Assembly: GCA_027620495.1 (NCBI GenBank)
Contig: JAQCEA010000001.1
Location: 169,441-233,440, forward strand
Origin: Pseudomonadota bacterium
Lineage (GTDB): Bacteria; Pseudomonadota; Alphaproteobacteria; Puniceispirillales; Puniceispirillaceae
Direction of reading: 5' to 3'
Length of the DNA stretch: 64,000 bases
Shown: positions 16,600 to 24,124 of the stretch, in pieces
Position numbering within the stretch: the stretch's first letter is position 1
Layout of the letters: the number at the start of each line of letters is the position of its first letter
Program-made: the position numbers and the translations under genes
Notes under the pieces: generated by a model
Seen by the model: only the letters and a program-made list of their open reading frames with translations
Databases searched by the model: none
What the model was told of the DNA's origin: nothing

Positions 16600-17463
16600 A
16601 TGGCACCGTTTCACACCAGATTTGCGCCCAGCCCCACCGGGCCTTTGCATCGTGGGCATATTTATGCCGCACAGGTTGCCCATCATTTTGCCAGATATAG
16701 TGGCGGCAAATTTACCCTGCGCATTGATGATATTGACCATACAAGATGCCGCGATCAATTTGTAAACGGCATTTATGATGATTTGCGCTGGCTTGGGCTG
16801 ACATGGGACGGGTCGGTACCATTTCAAACCAAGCGGCTGGCGGCCTATCAGGCGGCGTTAAAAACATTGCAAAAGCTCGATCTTGTCTATCCTTGTTTTC
16901 TCAGCCGCAAAGAATTGGCAGATATTTTGACCGCGCCGCATGGCCATCCTGCCCCTGCCAGCATCCGCGATACAGATAAACTATTGCCACATAACGAACA
17001 GCAACGCCGCGCCGCTACTGGCACTGCGGCCGCTTGGCGCTTGCGGATGGATAAAGCACAACAAAGCGCCGCCACGCGGCTTAGCTGGCATGATTACCTC
17101 ACCGGGTCCCATCGCATCACCCCAGAAATTTTTGGCGATGCTGTGATTGCCCGCGGCGATATTGGCGTATCCTATCATTTGGCGGTGGTTGTGGATGATG
17201 CGCTTGATCACATATCACTGGTCACCCGCGGTATCGATCTAGCGCCCTCTACGCATCTGCACAGATTGTTGCAGGCATTGCTGGGGTTGCCAGCACCTGA
17301 CTATCTGCATCATGAACTGGTATGTGACGCGGCTGGCAAACGACTAGCCAAACGAGATGATGCTGAAAGCATCGCACAATTGCGCGATAAGGGTTTAGAT
17401 CAAAATGATCTGCTTGCCACACTGCCAGCCTTGCCAGCCTTGCCACGGTCAGCCTTGTCATAA
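16600..17463 (+). CDS. gluQ: Glutamyl-Q tRNA(Asp) synthetase
   Basis: Truncated GluRS-like enzyme that attaches glutamate to queuosine-34 of tRNA-Asp. At 287 residues it holds only a catalytic domain. It starts TRFAPSPTGPLHRGH, with the HIGH equivalent at H17-RG-H20, and has LRIDDIDHTRCRDQF, STHLHRLLQALLGLPAPDY and the KMSKS equivalent KRLAKRD. The absence of an anticodon-binding domain separates it from gltX. The ATG at 16600 gives the normal N-terminus; the open frame runs 43 codons further upstream. It has no strong ribosome site. Confidence 0.92.
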   Translation: MAPFHTRFAPSPTGPLHRGHIYAAQVAHHFARYSGGKFTLRIDDIDHTRCRDQFVNGIYDDLRWLGLTWDGSVPFQTKRLAAYQAALKTLQKLDLVYPCFLSRKELADILTAPHGHPAPASIRDTDKLLPHNEQQRRAATGTAAAWRLRMDKAQQSAATRLSWHDYLTGSHRITPEIFGDAVIARGDIGVSYHLAVVVDDALDHISLVTRGIDLAPSTHLHRLLQALLGLPAPDYLHHELVCDAAGKRLAKRDDAESIAQLRDKGLDQNDLLATLPALPALPRSALS

Positions 17464-17550
17464 TTTCCAATAAGGAAATATATCAATATCCATCAAGCGC
17501 GCATGAACTATTATTTTCTAAAATTTTATAATTTTTGTTTATATCCGGGG

Positions 17551-17579
17551 TTGACTTAGATTATTGCAAAGCTCATATA
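17551..17579 (+). promoter_or_regulatory. Sigma-70-type promoter of the candidate small RNA
   Basis: TTGACT at 17551-17556 and CATATA at 17574-17579 are separated by 17 bases. Just downstream, around the expected transcription start, lies a perfect 10-base palindrome CAAACGTTTG (17590-17599). The only thing the promoter can serve before the terminator at 17624 is a short non-coding transcript. Confidence 0.6.
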
Positions 17580-17585
17580 GAGTTT

Positions 17586-17653
17586 ACACCAAACGTTTGT
17601 TTGTGTGTTTCCTCCCTAGACTCGGTCGTGAGCATGCTCACGACCTTTTTTTT
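17586..17653 (+). ncRNA. Candidate small RNA with CCTCCC motif
   Basis: A stand-alone transcription unit of about 66 nucleotides between convergent gluQ and the MFS gene. It has a good promoter at 17551-17579, no open frame with a ribosome site, an unpaired stretch GTTTCCTCCCTAGACTC (17608-17624) and a strong terminator. The CCTCCC core can pair with Shine-Dalgarno sequences, which resembles the CCUCC-type anti-SD small RNAs of alphaproteobacteria. I cannot assign it to a named family. The start point is inferred from promoter spacing. Confidence 0.55.
17624..17653 (+). terminator. Intrinsic terminator
   Basis: A perfect inverted repeat of 22 bases (arms GGTCGTGAGCA and TGCTCACGACC) is followed by eight Ts (17646-17653). 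It ends the candidate small RNA and could also stop gluQ read-through. Confidence 0.85.
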
Positions 17654-17679
17654 GCCTTTCATAAAACACGAAATGAGAA

Positions 17680-17708
17680 TTAATTATTTCTATATTGGAA
17701 ATAATTAA
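17680..17708. repeat. AT-rich perfect inverted repeat
   Basis: Arms TTAATTATTTC (17680-17690) and GAAATAATTAA (17698-17708) match perfectly around a 7-base loop. It lies 50 bases past the stop of the MFS gene. It could be a weak terminator for that gene or a protein-binding site; no T-run follows on either strand. Confidence 0.5.
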
Positions 17709-17757
17709 ACATGTTAGAATGGAAGATTGCTGCAATTTTTATCAAGACCGCGCCAAG

Positions 17758-18948
17758 TTATGACGTGCGCAATGAAATATGCCGTTGATAAAACCCCAGC
17801 CAACCCAAACCGCAAGCCAAAATGGCGATCAGCACGCAACCAGCCAAAATAAGTACATCCCAGCCAAACTGGCTGTGTAAACCGCCAGCGGTCAAAGATG
17901 CCATGGCGACCAATGACGTTGTCGCCAGATCAGCCACACCCTGAACGCGGCCACGTTCTTCGGCTGTTGCCACGCTGGCAACCAATGTACTGCCGCCGAT
18001 ATAAAGGAAATTCCACCCTAGGCCGAGCAGAAACAAAGCCACAAAATAATGCGAGAATTGATCGCCAGCCAAAGCGGTGATCATCGCCACGATATAGGCC
18101 AGCAGGCCAGCCAACAGAATTTTGATGATGCCGAATCGTTGGATCAAATTTCCAGTAAAAAATGACGGCGCAAACATCGCCACCACATGCCATTGGATGA
18201 TCGTTGCATTGGCCGATGTGCCAAGCTGTGCCACATTTACCACCTGCAATGGCGTTGCTGTCATCAAATAGCTCATCAAGGCATATCCGATAGCCGCGCA
18301 GATCATACCCACAACAAATACCGGGTTGCGGATAAATATACCGATGGGCCGCCCGCCTGTTCGGGTAAGGGTGGGTTTTGGAATTTTCACCCCGGCTAAT
18401 GCCAGCAGCGAAATGAGCTGCACCGCAGATACCGAGAAATAACAGCCGGCATAGAGGTAATCCGGCACCCACTCAACCATATTGCGGGCGATTTCCGGAC
18501 CAAATAACGCCGCCATCAGCCCACCCGCCAAAACATAGGATATCGCCTTTGGCCGTTCTTCCTCGGTGGCACAATCGGTTGCCGCATAGCGATAGAAACT
18601 GGCACATCCATGCGCGATGCCAAGTGCCATTGACGCAGCACAAAATAGGACAAAATGATCGATCATAATCGCAACGCCTTGAAAAAAGGCGGCAAAAGCG
18701 GCAATCAATACCCCGCCAATAAAGACTGGGCGTCTCCCAAACCGGACCATCAATAAAGACGCGGGCAGCGTTGTTAGCATTGACGCCACAAATTGCAGCG
18801 ACAATCCCAGCGTGGCCAGCCACGCCACTGGGGCCAGCAAACTGCCAACAAGCGCCGTATTGATGATATTGACATTCATCGTGGTCATCGACAGCGCTTG
18901 TGCGATGGCAAGCCGCGCCACATTGCCGGTATTAGAGGTCTGTTGCAT
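17758..18948 (-). CDS. MFS transporter
   Basis: A 396-residue protein with about 12 hydrophobic segments, the size of a major facilitator superfamily permease. The loop after the second helix reads LMVRFGRRPVFIGG, a match to the MFS A-motif G-x3-D/R-R-x-G-R-R. A second copy, NLIQRFGIIKILL, sits in the C-terminal half, and ATAEERGRVQGVADLA is typical of this sub-group of drug- or metabolite-type MFS proteins. The substrate cannot be named. It is monocistronic, with the AT-rich inverted repeat at 17680 downstream. Confidence 0.9.
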   Translation of the reverse strand: MQQTSNTGNVARLAIAQALSMTTMNVNIINTALVGSLLAPVAWLATLGLSLQFVASMLTTLPASLLMVRFGRRPVFIGGVLIAAFAAFFQGVAIMIDHFVLFCAASMALGIAHGCASFYRYAATDCATEEERPKAISYVLAGGLMAALFGPEIARNMVEWVPDYLYAGCYFSVSAVQLISLLALAGVKIPKPTLTRTGGRPIGIFIRNPVFVVGMICAAIGYALMSYLMTATPLQVVNVAQLGTSANATIIQWHVVAMFAPSFFTGNLIQRFGIIKILLAGLLAYIVAMITALAGDQFSHYFVALFLLGLGWNFLYIGGSTLVASVATAEERGRVQGVADLATTSLVAMASLTAGGLHSQFGWDVLILAGCVLIAILACGLGWLGFYQRHISLRTS

Positions 18949-19103
18949 ATGTTTATCTGGTCCTGAATACGGCGCGGCGCAAGGGCAAAATACCCACCTC
19001 TTTCGCGCCGATTTTATGATCTTGACGCGACTATAAGGCTTTCAGCCGCGATCCGCCAAATCATTTTGTCAGCCCAACAACAAGGCCGCATGAAAGGCCA
19101 AAT

Positions 19104-19508
19104 TCACTTGATTTTGCGACCAAATAATTCAAGCCGATGGTCAACAAGCTCATACCCCATCCCGCGGGCAATTTGTTCTTTCAATGCTTCAAGTTCGGCA
19201 TGGTAAAATTCGATGACTTCGCCCGTTTCAACATCAACCAAATGTTCATGATGCTCGCCTGATTCTTCATAGCGGGCGCGCCCATCACCAAATTCAAGAC
19301 GGTCAATGACACCGGCTTCTTCGAGCAATTTGACGGTACGATACACCGTCGCAATTGAAATTGTGGTATCTTCCTCAACAGCGCGGCGATACAGCTGATC
19401 AACATCCGGGTGATCTTCTGAATTTTCGATAACGCTAACGATAATCTGGCGCTGATTTGTCATGCGAATGCCATTATTTAGGCATTTTTTCAGTAACCCA
19501 TTGGTCAT
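19104..19508 (-). CDS. fur: Fur-family metalloregulator (Fur/Mur type)
   Basis: A 134-residue ferric-uptake-type repressor. The winged helix is seen in RMTNQRQIIVSVI, HPDVDQLYRRA and SIATVYRTVKLLEEAGVI. The metal-sensing segment is H86-H-E-H89 with LVDVETGEVIEF. The only cysteine is C9, so the zinc-binding CXXC pairs of gamma-proteobacterial Fur are absent, as in alphaproteobacterial Fur, which often works as the manganese regulator Mur. Which metal it senses is open. It sits alone between two transporter genes, neither obviously a metal carrier. Confidence 0.92.
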   Translation of the reverse strand: MTNGLLKKCLNNGIRMTNQRQIIVSVIENSEDHPDVDQLYRRAVEEDTTISIATVYRTVKLLEEAGVIDRLEFGDGRARYEESGEHHEHLVDVETGEVIEFYHAELEALKEQIARGMGYELVDHRLELFGRKIK

Positions 19509-19660
19509 AACTCTATCGGTCCGTCTGGTGGGGGCTTGATCACGGCGATAACTATAGGCGTTATAGTGTCGGCAATCTACCCCTGACTGATCCTGCCAGC
19601 GGCGCGGCTATCTGCTGATTTTTATTGACCTGCGGATCGATTGCGGCAAAAGCTTGCAGC

Positions 19661-20590
19661 ATGTCGCTCACACCTACAAACAGTGCAGACGCTCGCATCA
19701 CCACCGGCATATTGCAACTTTGCTTTGCCATGCTATTGGTGCCGGTGCTTGATGTGTTTGCCAAATTACTGGGGCGCACGCTTGACCCGGTTCAGGTCAC
19801 TTTCATGCGGTTTGTTATGCAAATTCTTTTGCTGACGCCTTTTGTTCTATGGGGCCGTTTGTGGGCCATCCCAAAAGGCACATTTGGCATGCAGTTTGCG
19901 CGCGGCGTTCTTTTGGCGATTGCCACCGCCTGTTTTTTTGCCGCCCTAAAGCATTTGCCATTGGCCGAGGCTATCACAATCTATTTTGTGCAACCTTTAT
20001 TGCTGACAGCCCTATCGGCATTATTTCTGGGCGAAGCGATCCGGTTACGCCGGATCATGGCCATTGCCATAGGGCTAATCGGGGTCATGGTCATTTTGCA
20101 ACCAAGCCTGATTATGTTTGGCTGGCCAGCCTTATTGCCGCTGATCACCGCCCTCGCCATGGCATGCTATGTGGCACTGACCCGCCGCTTGGCCGGTCAA
20201 GTCCACCCCTATCAAATGCAAATGATGGTTGGCTTTTCTGCTACCGTCACATTGGGTTTTGCCTTGCTTGTTGGGCCAATATTTGAAATCCCGTGGACAA
20301 GTTTTGCCTGGCCAACCAGCCAGCAACTGATATGGGTCGCCTATATGGGACTTGCCGCCACAATTGGTCACATATTTATTGTCTGGGCGGCTGGCAACGC
20401 CCCGGCCAGTGTATTGGCCCCATTCCAATATTTGGAAATTGTCACCGCCACAATACTTGGATATCTGGTGTTCAATGACGTACCGGCCACATCGACCATA
20501 GTGGGAAGCTCAATCATCATTGGAAGCGGCGTTTATCTGTTCCACCGTGAACGCCTTGCTGCACGTGCAAAACCGCCGGTACCGCGCTAG
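19661..20590 (+). CDS. EamA/DMT-family transporter
   Basis: A 309-residue membrane protein with about ten hydrophobic segments in two similar halves, the drug/metabolite transporter fold. FMRFVMQILLLTPFVLW and HLPLAEAITIYFVQPLLLTALSALFLGE in the first half, and APFQYLEIVTATILGYLVFND in the second, are EamA-domain signatures. Substrate unknown. The ATG at 19661 is chosen; no strong ribosome site is visible, and an in-frame TTG at 19625 is possible. Its TAG stop shares a CTAG palindrome with the convergent pssA stop. Confidence 0.9.
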   Translation: MSLTPTNSADARITTGILQLCFAMLLVPVLDVFAKLLGRTLDPVQVTFMRFVMQILLLTPFVLWGRLWAIPKGTFGMQFARGVLLAIATACFFAALKHLPLAEAITIYFVQPLLLTALSALFLGEAIRLRRIMAIAIGLIGVMVILQPSLIMFGWPALLPLITALAMACYVALTRRLAGQVHPYQMQMMVGFSATVTLGFALLVGPIFEIPWTSFAWPTSQQLIWVAYMGLAATIGHIFIVWAAGNAPASVLAPFQYLEIVTATILGYLVFNDVPATSTIVGSSIIIGSGVYLFHRERLAARAKPPVPR

Positions 20591-21354
20591 GAGTCAGACG
20601 GTGCCTGTGCTGATTTTTCGCGGGCAAACCGAAGGGCTGAAATCGGCAAGCTGATCACATAGACCGTTGCAACAACCAGATAGGTTACCCATGGTTCTGT
20701 CACAATGGCCGCCCCGACCAAACCGACAAGTGCCAGAACTGGCAACACGGTATCAACAGGCAGTTTCAATTTTTTGCCCGCAAATGTTGGCAAGGTACTG
20801 ACCGCACCGGCACCAATCAACACCAGCCAGACCGATACATAGCTGGCTTGCCGTACAATCTCTAGACCGAATTGCAAATCAACAACAATCGGCATCAACA
20901 CCAAAAACCCGGCCGCTGGCGCGGGGATGCCGGTAAAATAATTCGCCGCATAATCAGGCGGGTTTGGTAATTCTGAATCAAAACGTGCCAGCCGCAAGGC
21001 TATAGATACGGCATAGAACAATGTGGCCGCCCACGCAATATTGCCTGAATCCTGAAGCGCCCAAACAAACAGGCACAAGGCTGGTACCACACCAAACACC
21101 ACTAGATCAGACAGGCTGTCAAGCGCCGCACCAAAGGCACTTTGTGTTTTAAATCGACGTGCTGTGCGCCCATCCAACGCATCAAAAACAGCCGCAACAG
21201 CGATCAACACAATCACCCCAGCCCAGCGCCCGTCTAGGGCAAATCTGAGCGCCGTCAGCCCAGATACAAAGCCAGCGATGGTCAGCATATTTGGCAGTAG
21301 CCAGAAAATAGATACTGATCTAAACCGTCGTTTGTGGGGTGAACGATTGGTCAT
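20587..21354 (-). CDS. pssA: CDP-diacylglycerol-serine O-phosphatidyltransferase
   Basis: Integral membrane enzyme making phosphatidylserine from CDP-diacylglycerol and serine. The 255-residue protein carries the CDP-alcohol phosphotransferase motif D-G-x2-A-R-x8-G-x3-D-x3-D at D61-G62, A65-R66, G75, D79 and D83. About seven membrane segments are present, as in the type II bacterial enzyme. Its ATG overlaps the psd stop by one base (TAATG), so the two consecutive steps to phosphatidylethanolamine are translationally coupled. Confidence 0.96.
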   Translation of the reverse strand: MTNRSPHKRRFRSVSIFWLLPNMLTIAGFVSGLTALRFALDGRWAGVIVLIAVAAVFDALDGRTARRFKTQSAFGAALDSLSDLVVFGVVPALCLFVWALQDSGNIAWAATLFYAVSIALRLARFDSELPNPPDYAANYFTGIPAPAAGFLVLMPIVVDLQFGLEIVRQASYVSVWLVLIGAGAVSTLPTFAGKKLKLPVDTVLPVLALVGLVGAAIVTEPWVTYLVVATVYVISLPISALRFAREKSAQAPSDS

Positions 21355-22061
21355 TAGCGATAAATGCTCTGGGTAATTTCAGGCACAGTTGCCGACAAAT
21401 CGGCCAATATGGTTTCACCGGCAATCATTGTCTGACCCGGCAACACTTGCACCGTAGTTGTCGCTGGCAACCAAACATCAACGCGGCTGCCAAAGCGAAT
21501 GATACCATATTGCTGACCAACATTGAGCTGGTCGCCAACTGCCGCCTCTAGAATAATGCGGCGGGCCACCAAGCCGGCAATCTGTACCACGCCAATTTTC
21601 TGGCCATCCGCCATTTCAAGAACCATGTTCTGGCGTTCATTTTGTTCTGATGCTTTATCAAGGCTGGCATTCAGAAACGCCCCCGCATGATAGGGTGTTG
21701 CCACAACCTTTCCGGCGACTGGTGCGCGGTTAACATGCACATCGAACACATTCATAAAAATCGAAATCCGGCGCCATTCCCCATCAGGCAACGGCAAATC
21801 TTCCGGCACATCGGTCACGCCGGTTGACAATACTCGGCCATCCGCTGGCGACACCACAAGATTTTCGCCAATGGGCGTTGTGCGTTTTGGATTACGGAAA
21901 AAATAAACGCACCACAGGCTGAGAAAGCTGCCCGGCAACATAAACGGAAACCAAAAATAGCTGATTACAAATGTGACAAGCCAGAACAGAAAGATGAACG
22001 GCCATCCAGCCGGGTGAATTGGCACCAGAACTTCTTCCTTAACGCTTTTAAATATATTCAT
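21354..22061 (-). CDS. psd: Phosphatidylserine decarboxylase proenzyme
   Basis: Pyruvoyl-dependent membrane enzyme converting phosphatidylserine to phosphatidylethanolamine. The 235-residue proenzyme is the short alphaproteobacterial type. It has a membrane segment at about 20-52, SPADGRVLS, NVFDVHVNRAPVAG, and RFGSRVDVWLP near the end. Self-cleavage is expected between G191 and S192, making S192 the pyruvoyl group. The ATG at 22061 (MNIFKSV) fits family length; an upstream ATG at 22112 would add 17 odd residues. Psd precedes pssA in the same operon. Confidence 0.95.
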   Translation of the reverse strand: MNIFKSVKEEVLVPIHPAGWPFIFLFWLVTFVISYFWFPFMLPGSFLSLWCVYFFRNPKRTTPIGENLVVSPADGRVLSTGVTDVPEDLPLPDGEWRRISIFMNVFDVHVNRAPVAGKVVATPYHAGAFLNASLDKASEQNERQNMVLEMADGQKIGVVQIAGLVARRIILEAAVGDQLNVGQQYGIIRFGSRVDVWLPATTTVQVLPGQTMIAGETILADLSATVPEITQSIYR

Positions 22062-22196
22062 CGATTTCACTTTACCTGTGATACGCGGCAACAGCCGCAA
22101 TGTGGCGTACATGGCCCATTGGCCCCACCATACCCATTTGCCACCACAGCGTCACCATAAAACACCCCCATCATCGACGCAAATAATGATGCGAGC

Positions 22197-23255
22197 TTAT
22201 CTGCCTATACGATTTTGCTGGGCCTGTCGGAACGCCGCACGTGCCGCATCATGCGGAATCAACCCCCGTTCCAAAAGGTCATTCAATTTCCCATGAAGCA
22301 TCGCGCTATCGAGCATACGATCCATACCAAGGCGCGGGACGTGTACTGCAATTTTGAATTCAGCACTGTCAATGTCCAGATGGTTCACCATGTTACGCTG
22401 GTCTGGTAATTTCTGGTCTGGCAATTTCTGGTCTGGCAATTGCTGGACCAAAGGCAGGTTTGTCTTTTTTGCCAGTGATGTATTTTCGGGCGCGGCGGCG
22501 GCGCGGGATTCTTGCGCTGATACCTGCGATAAATCTTCTGCTGCTGGCCGATCGTCTTCAGCTTCGCCAACAACCGGCGTGTCTGCCAAAAAATCTGGTT
22601 TATGAGCTGGCAGATCAACAACATCATTCAGTTGATAGATCTCGTCTGCGACTGGCGCTGACCGCGCTGGAATGGCCACCGGCGCGGCAATGACTTGCGG
22701 GCGAATGGCATACAGCCCATAGCCATTTTTTTTTTGTTTTTGCGTTGGCAATTTTTTGAGTCGGCCAGCTGACCATGCCAAAAATTCATCAACAAGCTGT
22801 GTTTTCAACTGATGCGCTTCGGTCTCCCACAACCGATTGTCACGCGGGGTCATATCGACAAAGGCAAATTTGCCATGCGCCCAGCTAGCGGCATAAGCGT
22901 CTTCTCGCTTGCCATTTACTTTACGATTTTTGAGACGAATTTTTAGACGGCCACTCACCGTCTGCGCCACATGCACCATTTCATTGGCGGCCAGTTCCAA
23001 CCCGTCTTTGACACCAGCGGCAACCGATACCGTCATCACAAAATGGCGCGGCGGCTTCCAGCCAAAAAACCCGCTTGACCCTACCAGCCATTTGATCGCG
23101 ATTGGCGTACGACCGGGTCTGTCGGTAACATCTATATTCAGCGTCAGCTTTTTTTGCTGGGCGGTTGGCAGAAGACGATCAAGAAAAAAGCGGGCCGCCG
23201 TTACAATCAGCTCTACCTCACCATCTGTCACGCTTGAGCCGGTCACTTTGATCAT
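22197..23255 (-). CDS. Protein with degenerate metalloprotease-like domain and disordered repeat linker
   Basis: I cannot name this 352-residue protein. Residues 1-150 resemble zinc-metalloprotease-like (SprT-type) proteins of marine phages in layout: a helix with NEMVHVAQ (N91-E92-M-V-H95), then a Trp-containing segment and LWETEAHQLK. In those relatives the helix normally reads HEMVH, so the first zinc histidine appears replaced by N91. Residues about 185-290 are Ala/Pro/Asp-rich with a triple LPDQ(K/R) repeat encoded by 15-base DNA repeats at 22397-22441. A separate C-terminal domain has LDIDSAEFKIAVHVPRLGMD and LNDLLERGLIPHDAARAAF. ATG 23255 follows GAGGTAACG. The gene stands alone. Confidence 0.7.
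   Translation of the reverse strand: MIKVTGSSVTDGEVELIVTAARFFLDRLLPTAQQKKLTLNIDVTDRPGRTPIAIKWLVGSSGFFGWKPPRHFVMTVSVAAGVKDGLELAANEMVHVAQTVSGRLKIRLKNRKVNGKREDAYAASWAHGKFAFVDMTPRDNRLWETEAHQLKTQLVDEFLAWSAGRLKKLPTQKQKKNGYGLYAIRPQVIAAPVAIPARSAPVADEIYQLNDVVDLPAHKPDFLADTPVVGEAEDDRPAAEDLSQVSAQESRAAAAPENTSLAKKTNLPLVQQLPDQKLPDQKLPDQRNMVNHLDIDSAEFKIAVHVPRLGMDRMLDSAMLHGKLNDLLERGLIPHDAARAAFRQAQQNRIGR
22397..22441. repeat. Three 15-base tandem repeats inside a coding region
   Basis: Three copies of TCTGGTCTGGCAATT (the first with two changes) encode the LPDQK/LPDQR repeats of the metalloprotease-like protein. The copy number is a multiple of three bases per unit, so changes in number keep the frame. Confidence 0.85.
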
Positions 23256-23314
23256 CGTTACCTCATGCCTCAATGCCCAAATTATCTGCCGATGCTGTGG
23301 AAAAATACCACACT

Positions 23315-23326
23315 AAACTATAGTTT
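23315..23326. promoter_or_regulatory. Perfect 12-base palindrome AAACTATAGTTT
   Basis: Lies in the 221 bp gap between the divergent metalloprotease-like gene (start 23255) and the CMD-family gene (start 23477). It could be an operator for either; such a short AT-rich palindrome can also occur by chance. Confidence 0.3.
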
Positions 23327-23476
23327 TCACTACATTAGTCATTTAACTGAAATTCAGCAGATCAGCGACTTGACGGACAGCCCCGCACAACGCACTGTTG
23401 TGCTGTTTTGCGCATAGACCTGCTGTCAATAATCAAAACAAAACTGAAATTAATCGAACGAAATGAATGGATACAC

Positions 23477-23854
23477 ATGATGGATAACGATCTTTTTGAA
23501 AAAGGCGTGGCAAAACGCAAAGCCACGCTGGGCGCCGAATATGTCGAAGCGTCATTGAATAATGCCGATGATTTTTCAAGGCCATTTCAAGAAGCCATGA
23601 CCGCTTGGTGCTGGGGCTTTGGTTGGGGTGACGAAACCATCGATGCGAAAACCAGATCGATGATGAATCTGGCTATGATCGGCGCACTCGGCAAAATGTC
23701 CGAATGGGAATTGCATTTTCGTGGCGCGATCGGCAATGGCGTAACAAGAGAAGAACTGCGCGCCATCATCCATGTGATCGGCATTTATTGCGGCGTGCCG
23801 CAAGCTGTCGAATGCATGCGTGTCGCCCGCAAGGTTCTTGACGAACAAAAATAA
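23477..23854 (+). CDS. Carboxymuconolactone decarboxylase (CMD/AhpD-like) family protein
   Basis: A 125-residue all-helical protein. The segments FQEAMTAWCWGFGWGDETIDAKTRSMMNLAMIGALGKMSEWELHF (seen in pieces at about 37-81) and NGVTREELRAIIHVIGIYCGVPQAVE match the PcaC-type gamma-carboxymuconolactone decarboxylase family. H80 and C105 lie where the family's conserved residues fall. No other protocatechuate genes are nearby, so the pathway role is unclear; many family members are only annotated by fold. Two ATGs in tandem (23477, 23480) are possible starts; an upstream frame to 23408 has no family match. Confidence 0.82.
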   Translation: MMDNDLFEKGVAKRKATLGAEYVEASLNNADDFSRPFQEAMTAWCWGFGWGDETIDAKTRSMMNLAMIGALGKMSEWELHFRGAIGNGVTREELRAIIHVIGIYCGVPQAVECMRVARKVLDEQK

Positions 23855-24124
23855 ACAGCCACCACAGCCAGCAGCGCATGGCAATGGCCGTTGCGCTGCG
23901 TCTCGCGTTGCTAGGGATGACCAAAACTGCCCAACCAAAAAGGCTAAAAACGCACCAAATTGATAATTTAGGAAGATAAAACCTAGACAAGTGACATGTT
24001 TTAGGCGATTTTATCGAACAGTTATTCGATGTATGATGACGGTTTGTGTGTCATCCGCATTGAGGTGCTAAAGTTTAACGGCGCTATGCCGTTTAGGTGT
24101 TTAGAGTTTTGGGGGGCACAATCA

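Noticed and set aside
22397..22441. CRISPR-like repeat
   Set aside because: Only three contiguous 15-base copies without spacers; they lie in frame in a coding region and encode LPDQ repeats.
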